Shown here: positions 24,501 to 35,125 of the stretch, in pieces
Numbering within the stretch: the first letter of the stretch is position 1
Layout of the letters: each line of letters starts with the position of its first letter
Source: Macrostomum hystrix
Taxonomy: Eukaryota; Platyhelminthes; Macrostomidae
Length of the DNA: 64,000 nucleotides
NCBI GenBank assembly: GCA_950097015.1
Contig: CATNEN010000001.1
Coordinates: forward strand, 16,744,501 to 16,808,500
Direction of reading: 5' to 3'
The notes under the pieces: generated by a model
Seen by the model: only the letters and a program-made list of their open reading frames with translations
Told to the model about the DNA's origin: nothing
The model's database searches: none
Position numbers and translations under genes: made by a program

Positions 24501-27500
24501 GTGCTTGCTGCCCATTCCATGGAGCAGTTGCAGCGACCGGTTGGTGTCATCGCGAACGCCAGCAGCAGTCAGCTCCGAGCTGGTCTCGTGGTTGAAGCTG
24601 GCGTCGATTGGCTTGTCCAGACACAAGATGAAACACGAGCGCTCGATTAGGTCCAGGTTCGCTTTGTTCTTCGGGTCTGCATCAAGCAGTTGCGTTTGAT
24701 TTGAGTTGAGGGTTGAGTAGATTTGAGTATGGTAGATTATTTGAATGGGGTAGATTTGAGTTTGAGTAGTTTTGAGTTAGGTAGATTTTGAGTAGATTAG
24801 GGCATTTATGAGATTATAAAGCGAGAATTATGATTAAAGGGCTTGAAACAAGTGACTTTCTTAGATACAACATCTTCTTTGAGTTTGTTGTGAGCAGAAA
24901 ATTGAAGCAGTCTTGCTTGCTTGAGTTGTTAACTTTACTAAGTTGTCGAGAATAAAACATTGCAGCTCAAATTGGTATTTTTTAGTCGGTAGTAGACTTA
25001 AGGCTGACCATTAATTATTGATGACGTGTGGGCGCTTTTTCAACGCTGCTCCACCCACCAGACAACTAGTGAATGTCGATTTATTTCAGCTTAATTTATC
25101 CGATGTCAGCTAAACCAAAACCAGGGACTAAAATTGGGACAAAGTGTTTTAATCGAATTAACAAACTATAAATATACAGAGATAGGGCTTTGCTGAAAAT
25201 ATTTATTCCGAATCTGATCATCTGATCCAAAACTTTCAAACGACTTAAAAACCCAAACCTGGATTTGGCTTCGAGGCTTGTCGTGCAATTTACGACTTCG
25301 AGGGCCAACCTCCAACCCACAGGGCGATTGCCTGACGATGAGATGGTCAGGGCAGATGTACACACCTGTGTGAGCGTATGCCTGCCTACTAGTATGCCTG
25401 CACATTAGTCTGTGAGTGTGCTCAGGAGAAGGGTGAGTGGCAAAGCGGTTAACGCGTCTGCCTCTTGCACCAAGGTCCCTGGGCTCGATTCCATGGCGAG
25501 GCCACATAAAATTGGGGCGCAGCCGCTGAGAGAAGGCTTGGGGGCTTGTCGTGCAATTTGCGCCCTTGAGGGCCAACCTCCAAGGCATTGTGAGAGTGCG
25601 CACTGCCTGACGATGAGAAGGTCAGGGCAGATATACACACCTGTGTGAGTGTGTGCTCAGGAGTCAAGCAAAATGGGCGGAATTGCCTTCTCGTCGGCTG
25701 AGGGTCTAGTGCCACCAAATAATGCATTGCATTGTACGCTCGTGAGCAGAGGAAGCGGCTGCAGCTGCAATGATCTCAAACCTTTGCTCAGATGCTCCCT
25801 GGCCTCGGCCCACTGCTTTCGCCTGTCAGAGGTGAGCACACCTAGCCTGGTCGGATTCGGACAGGTGTTCGCGTCCTTGGCTATGCGGCGCAGCTGATTG
25901 TAGATATCTTCCTCGCTTAGAAGCTCCTTGCTGCTTGTCATCACATTCATCACGTAGAACTGTGAAAATGGTTTGGAGGTCAATTAGAGAACTTGAAGTG
26001 ATGGCTTTTGGTACGAGGTAATAAAACAAATAGATTTGATTTGTTAGATTCAAGACAATGAGATTTGGTAGACTCAAGACAATGACATTTGGTAGATTCT
26101 ACGAGCTAGATAATGAGATTTGGTAGACTCAAGACAATGAGATTTGGTAGACTGAAGACAATGCGATTTGGTAGACTCAAGACAATGCGATTTGGTAGAC
26201 TCAAGACAATGAGATTTGGTAGACTCAAGACAATGAGATTTGGTAGACTCAAGACAATGAGATTTGGTAGACTCAAGACAATGAGATTTGGTAGACTCAA
26301 GACAATGATATTTGGTAGATTCTAGGCAATGAGATTTGGTAGACTCAAGACAATGAGATTTGGTAGACTCAAGACAATGAGATTTGGTAGACTCAAGACA
26401 ATGAGATTTGGTAGATTCTAGATAATGAGATTTGGTAGACTCAAGACAATGAGATTTGGTAGACTCAAGACAATGAGATTTGGTAGAATAAAGACGTGAA
26501 TTTTTTTGGTTCAAGACAATGAGACTTATTTATTTAGTTTCTCGTGCTCTTTTAATATTCTTTCTTCCAGGCCTAACAAATCTGCTAACAATGCAACTTT
26601 CACACTCGAGAAAACTTTCTGAGTGCAGACAGCCACACTGGCCCATTGCTCCAATTTGGTACTGGTCATGCGTGTCTCCGCATTGTGCTTAGATGAGTTA
26701 AAATGCATTAACAATGCATGCAGATAGAATACCGGGCTGGCCTCTAGTGGAAATGTGGACATTGTGATGTGGCGAGAGAAGTATTGAAAAAATGTCTAAC
26801 CACTTTGTAAATTCAGGCGCTATTTAATGATGCAACAATGGAGCCGGGTATAGCGCAGAAAAAGTGCAATGGAATTCTCGTGCGCGCAGCGATCAGCATT
26901 TTACCTGATCATTGCAGGCCACAATGACGTACTCGGGATCAAACGGGTCCCGGTCCAGATTGAGGATCTGCTGATCTTTCTCACGCCCGGGACGTCGATA
27001 AGATGAGAACAGGCGATAGTACTGCTCCATGCACAATGGCTGGCCTTTGCGGTGATGTCGAACCCGTTCAACTGGTAGATTGCGGCTGCGGTTGTCAAGA
27101 AACGGATTCTATGCACAAATATTACTTTCGACATAATAATAATAGAGGGTGAGCGGCAGAGCTGTTGAGGGCTGACCTCAAAGGCACAGTGTGAAAGTTA
27201 CTGCCTGACGATGAGAAAGTCACGGGGAGATGTCCACACCTGTGTGCGTGTGCTCAGGAGTCAGCGAAATGGGCAGAATTGCCTCCTCGCTGGCTGCGGG
27301 TCTAGTGTCACCAATTGATGTTCCGTTACCTGCAGCCCTCCTGCAATTATTAATACTGATAAACTTTATAACAATTTGCTTTGTTAGAACACTCCAACGT
27401 AGATCGATAAGGTATGAGAGTCGTCGTGAACATCGACTTTTTGGTGTGAGAGTTAATACTTCAATGAGATTTGATTGGATTAAGGCATGCAATAGTTTTC

Positions 27501-30500
27501 ATTTTAGATGAAGATGATTAACAATTTGTCAGAACTCTGATGAAAGAATTCGGCTCCTATGAAGTCCACTGGCTCGAAAATAAATTTTCCGCTCAAATAG
27601 AAGACGACCCGTGGCCAACCTTGGTCACACCGACTGACTGACCAATTAAGCGGCGAGTTTTCTAGGACTTTGAAAGATGGGGACTAGAGGACGAACCCGT
27701 GGAGCAATGCAAAGTTCCAGTAGGATGGGAAAAAGCCGAGAAAGCAGCGAGAAAGGAAAATTCCCCCCTCCGCCCCAGTTTTGCAAAGATAATGAAAAGA
27801 CGGACTTTGGGCATTCAAGTTGCAGATTTGAAATAACTCACAGCCAGAACGCATGCCGGCCTCTTAATTAGCGGCCCTGAATTCGCGATTGCCAGAAAAA
27901 AAGGAAAAAATCATAGCAGTGACCTGCTTGAGACTTGAGCACAATTGCTCAGCTGAGATTGGCAAGTTGCAAGGCCTACGGAGAGAAATAGCTTCAGAAG
28001 ATGGAAATATAAAAGAGGATTAATGCTAAGTATATGCGCGCCCAATAGCCGAGAACTCAGAGTCTTAATTAGGAAGTCAAGTCCATATTTGACTGCTCTA
28101 ACTCGAAGCCAGCTCAAGGGGGACCCGAACATTGCAGGCCACTTACTCGTCCAATATGGTTTTGTAGTCAAAGATCCCGGTAATCAGCTGAGCCGCAAAT
28201 CTGCAATGAAGAAAAAGAAAAAGATAAATGAGATCATCAGGTAAAGGTAGCTGGCACTTCATGCTAATGTGAGTTAGGCAAAAAGAAAGTAGCTAGTATC
28301 GTGTCCCGATGGATGGCAATCAGGAGACTTTTTGTCTGACAAATTTCGAAGCAATTATACCGCTGAGAACTTGCTCAATGCTCCGACAGATCTAGAGCCC
28401 TGCCGCCCGCAGTAGGCTTTGATAACTTCACCGTGCAACCCAGTGCATTATTTGCCAGATTGATCCTTCGACTTACAGACTGTCTGGTGGACCAGTTTTG
28501 AGCTAGATTTCTGCTCTGACCAAAAGTTTCTCGGCAAAATTGGCTACACACACTTTGAGAGGCCGAATGGAGCCTCGGTGGAAGAGCAGGAAGTGGCAGC
28601 AATTTTCCGAGTAGCAATTAAGTTTCCAACAAGCTCGGCTTGGCCCCCCAGGGAATCTGGCGGGGAGATTGAGTGACTGACCGTTGTAAAAATCAGAGCT
28701 CACAGGAAATATATTGGCCTCAGCAACAGCTCTTCTCGATCTTGCCAACCTACGATTCTCTGAAAGTCGATCCTGGGATCGAGGATGAACCCCAAGCAGT
28801 GCAATCTGTTATCTAAGCGCGGTCGTATTTGCTCAACTTTCCCCCTTGTATCTGATTGTCTGTTCGCGAGATGGCAAAGAAAATGTTTCAGTTTCAGTTG
28901 TGTCGGGTCTAAGGGATTGGAGTCGTTCAGATACGAAGTAAGCTCACATGGCAACTCAGTTAGATAAATAATTATTGCAGCTTCGAGTTTCGAGCTCTAC
29001 ACATTTCAATGACAGTCGACCATACCGTTGACTCCTGAGCACACGCATACACAAGTGTGTATAAATGACTTTCTGAATTATTCATCTGCCAAGCCTTGTC
29101 TCCGCGGCTGCGCATCAAAAGGATGAAGAGAGTCGCCGCCATGCTACTCACTCCAAGAAAAATCGGCGTTGTTTAATCCGGTAAAATCTTGGCGGATTCT
29201 GAAGGAGTTAGACTTTTACTTTCAAAGCTTCGATAGAAATCGTACTTTTCTGTGTCTTTTAGCCAGTTGAGTCTTTGTCAAGTATGAGGTAACTAAGTCT
29301 TCAATCTTGGACATAAGGGACAGCACATTGTTGATGGATTCCTTGCATATAGTCCGGTGAGTTTGCCAGACGCAAACACGCAGCTCTTGCGGTTCTCCTT
29401 GCAACTTCGAAGTTGTGCCGGGCCTTTCTTCAACTTGTCCCTGAGAGCCAGACAGGAGGTAGACTCAGAAAAAAAGAGAAACTTTCGTTCTGATTTTCGG
29501 CCATAGCATCGTAGAGATATAATCGACAAGCGAAGGCGCCAGAGAATCCGCAATGAGAAATTGGGACGCGAATGAGAAAAAAATCGCAGACATGCCACAT
29601 CGCCGGGTCACGCAAGCGTTGGGCGCATCGATACAGATATAGGGGCGAGTGTGTGAGACCTAGAAAAGGACACTGGAACAACAACAGACACTGGAGAGGG
29701 CCCGCATACACTTGGCAGTGACGGGGCTGGCAGGCTAAGGGACAGCAATCCGGACAGCGTCGAGCAATCAACGCCACAACGCACGCTCAAATGGTTAATG
29801 AAGTTGTCAAGGGCGGAGCATAGTTGGGCTTAGCTCTCGTTTATCTCCGGTGAAGTAGGTCGAGAAAGAGAAGAGTGGAGAGGCCAGCGTTGGTGATGGG
29901 TGGTTAGTCGCACTGTCTTCTGGCGTTGGGTCAATTTACCCGCCGGCCGCATACTTACAGTCACACACGGGGGAGGGTCTGGCTGTGTGTCTTCCCTTGG
30001 AATAGGCCTAGGCCGCTGTGTTCCACTTCATTTGCATTTAATTTCGAGCTCCGAGCTGCCCGAGCGCCGGGTGCGACCGAGAAAACACGAATGGCCACCT
30101 CACTCGGCACCGGTCCGCACTCTCCTTCTCTCTCCTTAATTCACTTATCCCAACGCTCTCGACCAAGTCCGAGGATGGGGCATGGGAACAGGCAGCGGCC
30201 CAGTCGGTGGCATGCATCCCTCGAGTTTGCGCCGCCGTGTAACAGAGACAGACAGCAACGAAGAAAGCGCCGAGTAAAGTGAAAGCCACACGCTGGACTA
30301 AAGGGGGTCATGTGCGGTTTTGCACGAAGGACCTCTTGGTCCCGGGGCTAAGAGTAAGTAAGCATACAGTTAGAGAGCTCAGGTTCGAGAACTGGCGATT
30401 CGTGCCTAGCGACAAATTGTCCGGCCTGCTCTCGAGTTTCGTTGAGCTCATGCATCCCATCCCCCTCATCCTTGCCCGAGCTGTCCTCTTGTTACTTCTT

Positions 30501-33500
30501 CTTCTGTTCGGACAGTTTGTTATTGACTGTATCTTTGTGCGTGTCTGGACCGGCACAACCGAACACGACAGCACAACAGTCCCTAGACTGCCGATCGGGC
30601 ACTTTTGTAGCGAACTCAACCAACCCGCGCCTCAGTAAGCGGCTCGGATCAGGATCTTTTAGGGTTTTTCAAAACAAAATGGCACAACAAAGTAGACGAT
30701 TGATTCAATCCAGACTTTTCTTTTGCTTTGGCTTCTAGATACAATCACCGGGTAGAAAGGCAGGCAGGATTGGAATTTTAATGCTCAGTGTGATTGAAAT
30801 CTTGTGTTTTTGGCTCGCTTCACTTTCAAATAAATTGCTTCAATTCTCTTTTTTGATTAAAAATCTTAGAATTCTTCATCTGATTTCCGCTCACGAAATA
30901 TTTTATCGAGGTCTGACGACGGCAGATATAAACGCATTGTCGCTAGTGCCGAATGATGAAAAGCTAGATTAGGTTTCTGAGCAAATTTAGGCGCAGAAAA
31001 TTTCATGTACAGTGGGAATTAACAAGGCTTGGAAACAATTTAGCTTGAAAGAGTTAAAAAACGAATTCTTTTAATTCGATCAGTAGACTGGCGTCTCTGT
31101 CGCGAAAAACTCGTGTAGCGAAAGTTCTTCCAGATCTGTAATCTGCGGCAAGGCCTCACTATTTCGGGGAGTGAGAATGTACACTGCTTGCCGATTAGAA
31201 AGTCCGAGAAAGGTGTTCACCCCTGTGTGAGTGTGTACATTCCCTGTAAGTGCTGTTGTTTTTCATTACTTGCCATCTTTAGGTAGCTCGTAAACACAAC
31301 AGAAAATTCTCATACAGGCTTGTGATTCTGGTGTGCATTTGACCTGTTTTACTGTGGCTTGATGTTTCTGGCAGCTATAGTTGTCCCTGATCAAGTTTAT
31401 TCGTTAGTTTGCTAATTTCAAAATATTGCTCACAATATGAATGGACAAGGAGTGGCGTACGATGACAAAACTGCAGCACTCCCGAGTGCAGCACTAGCAG
31501 GGTCGTTACCTAGATCCCGTCTCTCTGTCGCATTGCTCATCCTAAGCTTCACTCTACAAATCACTGCTTGATTATAGGCTGGGGTAGGTTGTAACGCTAT
31601 AGAAAATGTTTATAATTTTCTTCCGAACCTCACTATCAGCGAGGTGAATGGCAAACAGCTGTGAAGTTTTGCCGTGCCATTTGAGTCTATACTGCGGCTT
31701 TTGCATGCTTCAAACGTGCTCAACATCCAACGAAGCGGCAACGTGCCTCTGCTCAACCTACCTGCCTAATCATAGACCAGGCAACAGATGCTGTCTTCTA
31801 TTGGTCTAATCTATTCTCCCATCGATTTGTGACGACTGTCCTCGGGATAGGGTCCATCGCAATGTTCGTGTTCTGTCCATATGCAAGCGATGCCGAAATT
31901 ACTTTCCGAGCAAGAAATGTGGATTGAATATTTTCAGAAAACAATCGAAACCGTGTGTGCTTCGGTTAATTAACAAAAGAGATTTCTTCACGGCTGTCGA
32001 AATGACAAAATTACACTTGACGCACTTCGAGCTTCGTGTACTTGCTGCTGCCATTCTGTGTGTTCCCCCAGATTGATATTTTGCATAATTTTAAAAAGCT
32101 TTTGCTGTCATTTTCCAAAAGAACAGAATTGAACATGAGTTTCACAAAGCCAATTTGAGTCACCATTGTACAGCTTCTAAAGGCTGCGTACAGGTGTTCA
32201 GTCCATGGACTGAAGGACCAACCCCAAATTTAATTAACTTGAACCAATTAGGAATAAGACTTTTACGCAAGGATCATTTGAGCTACTTTAGGCGTCTCAC
32301 CGGAGCTGTTCTCGCTCGCTCTCAAAGCTGGTCCTGGGAAACACTAGGCCAGGGTTCGAATTCACAGGCAGGGGTAGCGGATTGCACAGGTACATGTCAT
32401 CAAGCCACCAGTCGCTGACCTGTAAAGTTTAAAGATTTAGTTTTTTATTTGTACACGATTCATTTTCGCACGCCTCCGCAAATTCTCACCGACGAAATTT
32501 CTTCGAGTTCCTGAATGTTTGTAAACACCTGAGTACACAGAATACTTTTTTCGAAAGGCCATTTTAAACTTATACAATAGACATAGACAATAGTCAAAGT
32601 CTCTATGCGCGTTCTGCTCACAGAACTAGGACTTTTATTATCCATTGTGGACAATGCAGCAAATGTTCCGTCTAAAGTGACATTCAGTTCAGAGCATCAT
32701 GCATCAAAAAAAATTTGCCAACCTTAGAGAACACCTTGCTCATGCTGCAGCCACTCTCTGAACAATGTTTGCAAGTGTGGAGGAGCCGGTCTAGACTTTT
32801 TTCTGAAACTTTTCTGTCTTACACTCGCGTGCCGGTGGCAGTCAAAATGAAATTAATTCAGCAATTACGAATTGTGCAACCCGATTCATGATTGAAAATA
32901 AAATGCTTATTTCGCTTCTTAAGCTTATTACCAACCCAACTCTCTCAGATAAAAATATTATGCAAAAAGCGTATTTAAAAAGTAATAATAATTGCAGCAG
33001 GGCTGCGGGAGTGGCACATCATTTGGTGACACTAGACCTGCAGCTAGCGAGGAGGCAATTCTGCCCATTCCGCTGACTCCTGAGCACACACGCACAAAGA
33101 TACTGTACGCAGGCATACACTCACACAGGGTGTGTACATCTGCCCTGACTTTCTCATCGTCTTGGAGGTTGGCCCTTAAGGGCGTAAATTGCTCGACAAG
33201 CCCCCGAGCCTTCTCTCCGCGGCTGTGCCCCAAATGAATGTGGCCTCACCACGGAATCGAGCTCAGGGACCTTGGTGCGAGAGCCAAACTCGTTAGACGC
33301 TCGGCCAGTCAACCCCTTATAAAGCATGGTTTGTTTGAATAATAGATTTTCTAAATGGCATTTGAATCTTTCCATTCGATAGCCTCCAGTTAGCCAGTTA
33401 TGCTTTTGTTCAAGGTAGGGTACTTCTCTTTCTGTCTACCAGTTTTAACAGAACATTTATTTATTCCAGAAATCAAATTGAAGCTGTCTTATCAGCTCGT

Positions 33501-35002
33501 ATTTCCCGTCCTGAGTAGTCAGTGAAACACGAGACAGCCGATGAGAAAGTCAAACTAAGAGAAACTGAAGGAGGCGACCCCATCGGGGTGCGAACACAGA
33601 AGTTAGCTCAAGCTGACTGACTGCCTCAATGGATCGAGTCGGAGTCTTCAAACATTCCGGCAAAATTGTTTATTCTCGCAGCCTGCCATTGCTCGGACTC
33701 CAGAAAAAATGTTGACCAAGCGTAGTCCGGCAGGGAAGGGGAAAATTTGGCGGGAATTGCGGGAGGAGCGGCGGAAGAAAAGTATTAGAAACGAACAGAG
33801 AAAACATTGGAGTGGGTCCAACTCGATCGATAGCTTCCCTTGGATAATTAACGATGGACTCAAATGGGGCAGCGGCAATGATTTGGAACTAGAGAGAAGA
33901 AATAGCTACTCCGGGATAAATAAACTGTTGATATACGGCCGAATATCTGAATAGCTAAGTGAGCGCGTGGGTGTGAGCAGAATTTTCTGCAGTCACATTG
34001 TTCAGCTTTCCTGCAGTGGCATCAAGTCAGAACTTATTCCAGACATTATACTCTATATAAATCCGTACAATGAATGTTTTTATGACTTTTTATTTGCTTA
34101 AGTGTGACCAAGTAGACATCGGCCTTCACCGTCGCTCCATCAGTGTTCACCGTCTGGCTAATACCGTCACTCCATCAGCTTTCAACGACACTCCATCAGA
34201 CTACACCGTCACTCCACCAGCATCACCGTCATTCCACCAGCATCACCGTCACTCCACCAGCATCACCATCACTCCACCAGCATCACCGTCACTCCACCAG
34301 CCATCACCGTCACTCCATCAGACTAAACCATCACTGGACCCAACGTGACTCCATCAGACCAAAACGAAACAGCAGCAAGTTGTGGGCCCGCTCACCCAGT
34401 TGTCCTTAGTCTTGGCAATCTCCAACAGTTGCTTCTGCAGCTGCTCGCCGACACCACCCGGCCGTTGAAAGTCCTGCACTATTCGAGCCGTGTTGGCAAA
34501 CTTCTCTTCGGAAACAACCGGCTCAACCAGCTTCAGGTACATGCTAAGGGTGCTGTGCAGGTCTGGCACTGGCAGCTTGGGTAGTGGACGCTGTCAAGTG
34601 GCGGAAAGAAGTTATAATTAGACAATCGATGAATGCCAGGCATCTTCAGTACAGGAACCTATTGTTTGGCTTGCCAAATTTAGAACTGGCAGAAAAATCT
34701 TTAACTAAATTTTCTTTTACCCACCCCAGCCACGATGAAATCTTTTTCACATTACCCGAACGAAACTTTGAGGACCCGACTTGGAATTGGATCAACTCCA
34801 CTGGTCTGAGAAATCTTTCTCTACCTCTCTCTCCATGTAAAATTAGTCCAAGGCTGGTTAGCTTCAACTAACTGAGTTCGCAGACCAAAGAAAAATATCG
34901 ACCAACAGCGAGGAAACTCACCGACAAGTCCCAGTTTGGATACTCGTCCAAGTCTTTCGAGGAAATGCGTCGCACAAACTCCTTGACAGGGTGTACAGGC
35001 AT
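18521..35002 (-). CDS. ChAT: Choline O-acetyltransferase, 13 coding exons, 675 aa
   Basis: The enzyme makes acetylcholine from choline and acetyl-CoA in cholinergic neurons. Exons in coding order: 35002-34922, 34590-34396, 32419-32301, 28200-28147, 27085-26905, 25959-25782, 24676-24465, 23422-23322, 21423-21292, 20170-20048, 19662-19524, 19456-19256, 18832-18521. All junctions are GT-AG, all phases agree, and the total is 2028 nt. Family landmarks appear in order: [14 protein letters not shown] at the N-terminus, [42 protein letters not shown]-like text, SLQLLHG...NGANRWYDK, the catalytic histidine in YEHSVSEG (His355), [46 protein letters not shown] and [15 protein letters not shown]. The last position of the HxxxD-type motif is Glu. 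The start at 35002 is tentative: the frame stays open upstream through a poly-Ser (CTG)n run to 35125, and a 5' exon shared with VAChT is possible. VAChT lies 3 kb upstream on the same strand. Confidence 0.93.
18885..19045. repeat. 52-bp AT-rich tandem repeat in ChAT intron 12
   Basis: Three copies of a 52-bp AT-only-like unit; tctaatagatataaga recurs at 18885, 18937 and 18989. It is internally composed of near-palindromic gatatatatatg steps. It lies in the intron between the last two coding exons (19255-18833). Confidence 0.9.
19663..20047. other. ChAT intron 10 with short duplicated C-rich segment
   Basis: The intron separates the exons 20170-20048 and 19662-19524. It contains a C-rich stretch of about 200 bp in which caattttccgcggagaa (19834 and 19917) and the adjoining gacaccca occur twice, a short direct duplication. 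No gene is seen. Confidence 0.6.
20320..21275. repeat. Minisatellite of about 17 bp (agataacacctgtt) in ChAT intron 9
   Basis: About 55 copies of ttagataacacctg with substitutions, including a larger duplicated block in which tataccacatgttagatacca-type text recurs near 20340 and 20530. It nearly fills the intron 21291-20171 and begins about 15-30 bp inside the donor. On the sense (-) strand each unit reads tctaacaggtgtta. Confidence 0.95.
21700..21850. repeat. Short relative of the cacctgttaga repeat in the neighbouring ChAT intron
   Basis: About six decayed copies of cacctgttagacaggagtgt in the intron 23321-21424. The core cacctgttaga is the same as that of the large array in the next intron downstream. 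Confidence 0.8.
21851..23321. other. Remainder of ChAT intron 8, AT-rich
   Basis: An AT-rich intron with A/T-run-rich text around 22480-22900. No gene, SINE or strong tandem array is visible. Confidence 0.5.
23445..23680. repeat. Degenerate gatacctgtt repeat in ChAT intron 7
   Basis: About ten loose copies of gatacctgtta, spaced 20-40 bp apart, start just inside the acceptor end of the intron 24464-23423. The acctgtta core recurs in the next two introns of the same gene. Confidence 0.65.
24050..24430. repeat. 35-bp minisatellite (gaagctactcaatctactcg) in ChAT intron 7
   Basis: About eleven copies of an exact 35-bp unit, gaagctactcaatctactcg followed by agaattatcctctct. A single cct/ccc/ctt variable position sits in the second half of the unit. 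It ends about 35 bp from the 5' splice site of the exon 24676-24465. Confidence 0.96.
25255..25390 (+). mobile_element. 5'-truncated SINE fragment
   Basis: Carries gaggcttgtcgtgcaattta, gagggccaacctccaa and tgacgatgaga in the order of the main SINE family, but lacks the tRNA-like head. It lies in ChAT intron 6, 40 bp upstream of a fuller copy in the same orientation. Confidence 0.8.
25433..25740 (+). mobile_element. SINE (main family), sense copy, in ChAT intron 6
   Basis: The tRNA-like head gtggcaaagcggttaacgcg with B-box ctcgattcca is followed by the SINE body and its tail region (ctagtgccaccaaataat). It is antisense to ChAT. Its 3' end stops within about 40 bp of the 5' splice site of the exon 25959-25782, so it may crowd that site. 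Confidence 0.85.
26045..26520. repeat. 24-bp minisatellite (caagacaatgagatttggta) in ChAT intron 5
   Basis: About 19 copies of a 24-bp unit with core caagacaatgagatttggta. The unit is a multiple of three and stays open in two - strand frames and one + strand frame, which produces artefact ORFs. It lies in the intron 26904-25960. Confidence 0.95.
27145..27352 (+). mobile_element. SINE (main family), internally deleted, in ChAT intron 4
   Basis: The head gtgagcggcagagctgttga jumps directly to gggctgacctcaaaggcac, skipping the B-box region. The body and tail (tgacgatgagaaagtcacgg to cctgcagccctcctgcaatt) are then complete. It lies in the intron between 28147 and 27085, next to the exon at 27085. 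Confidence 0.8.
27353..32300. other. Large ChAT introns (3 and part of 4), mostly unique sequence
   Basis: These introns flank the 54-nt exon 28200-28147. No other coding region is supported. Small SINE scraps of the main family occur at about 29017-29122 (- orientation, tgactcctgagcacacgcat to tccgcggctgcgc) and about 31165-31242 (+ orientation, gtacactgcttgccga to cctgtgtgagtgtgtac). GC-richer text at 29400-30600 is unassigned. Confidence 0.5.
32980..33316 (-). mobile_element. SINE (main family) in ChAT intron 2
   Basis: A near-complete copy on the - strand. The (ATT)n tail and ccgcagccctcctgca equivalent lie at the left, and the tRNA-like head with B box (ggaatcgagctcaggga on +) lies at the right. 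It is in the intron 34395-32420, in the sense orientation relative to ChAT. A stretch between tctcatcgtc and ttggaggttg is deleted. Confidence 0.85.
34165..34345. repeat. 20-bp minisatellite (catcaccgtcactccaccag)
   Basis: About eight copies of catcaccgtcactccaccag, with decayed copies at both ends. It begins about 50 bp inside the donor of ChAT exon 34590-34396. Confidence 0.9.
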
Positions 35003-35016
35003 CTTTCTTCGTTTCT

Positions 35017-35018
35017 GC

Positions 35019-35050
<32 letters not shown>
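35017..35050. repeat. (CTG)n / (CAG)n trinucleotide run
   Basis: Eleven uninterrupted CTG triplets immediately upstream of the proposed ChAT start codon. On the - strand the run reads as poly-Ser in the ChAT frame (or poly-Gln in another), so it could be translated if ChAT starts further upstream. Confidence 0.9.
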
Positions 35051-35051
<1 letters not shown>

Positions 35052-35125
35052 AAAGGTCTGAAGGGTGAGCAAAACTTCGTGAATAAACTGGTGAATCTTG
35101 GCTCTGCTATTTTTAGCTTTCGCAA

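Noticed and set aside
26074-26514. 146-codon ESTKSHCL repeat ORF
   Set aside because: A 24-bp intronic minisatellite inside ChAT; no coding evidence.
27085-27116. Earlier acceptor (gcatag at about 27116) for ChAT exon 27085-26905
   Set aside because: It would need phase 0, but the preceding exon ends in phase 2; the acceptor at 27086 restores the frame and gives the family spacing between the Leu-Asp and the Pro-Leu-Cys-Met block.
32330-32380. B-box-like ccagggttcgaattcac suggesting a tRNA or SINE
   Set aside because: It lies inside ChAT exon 32419-32301, whose reading frame and family match explain the sequence.
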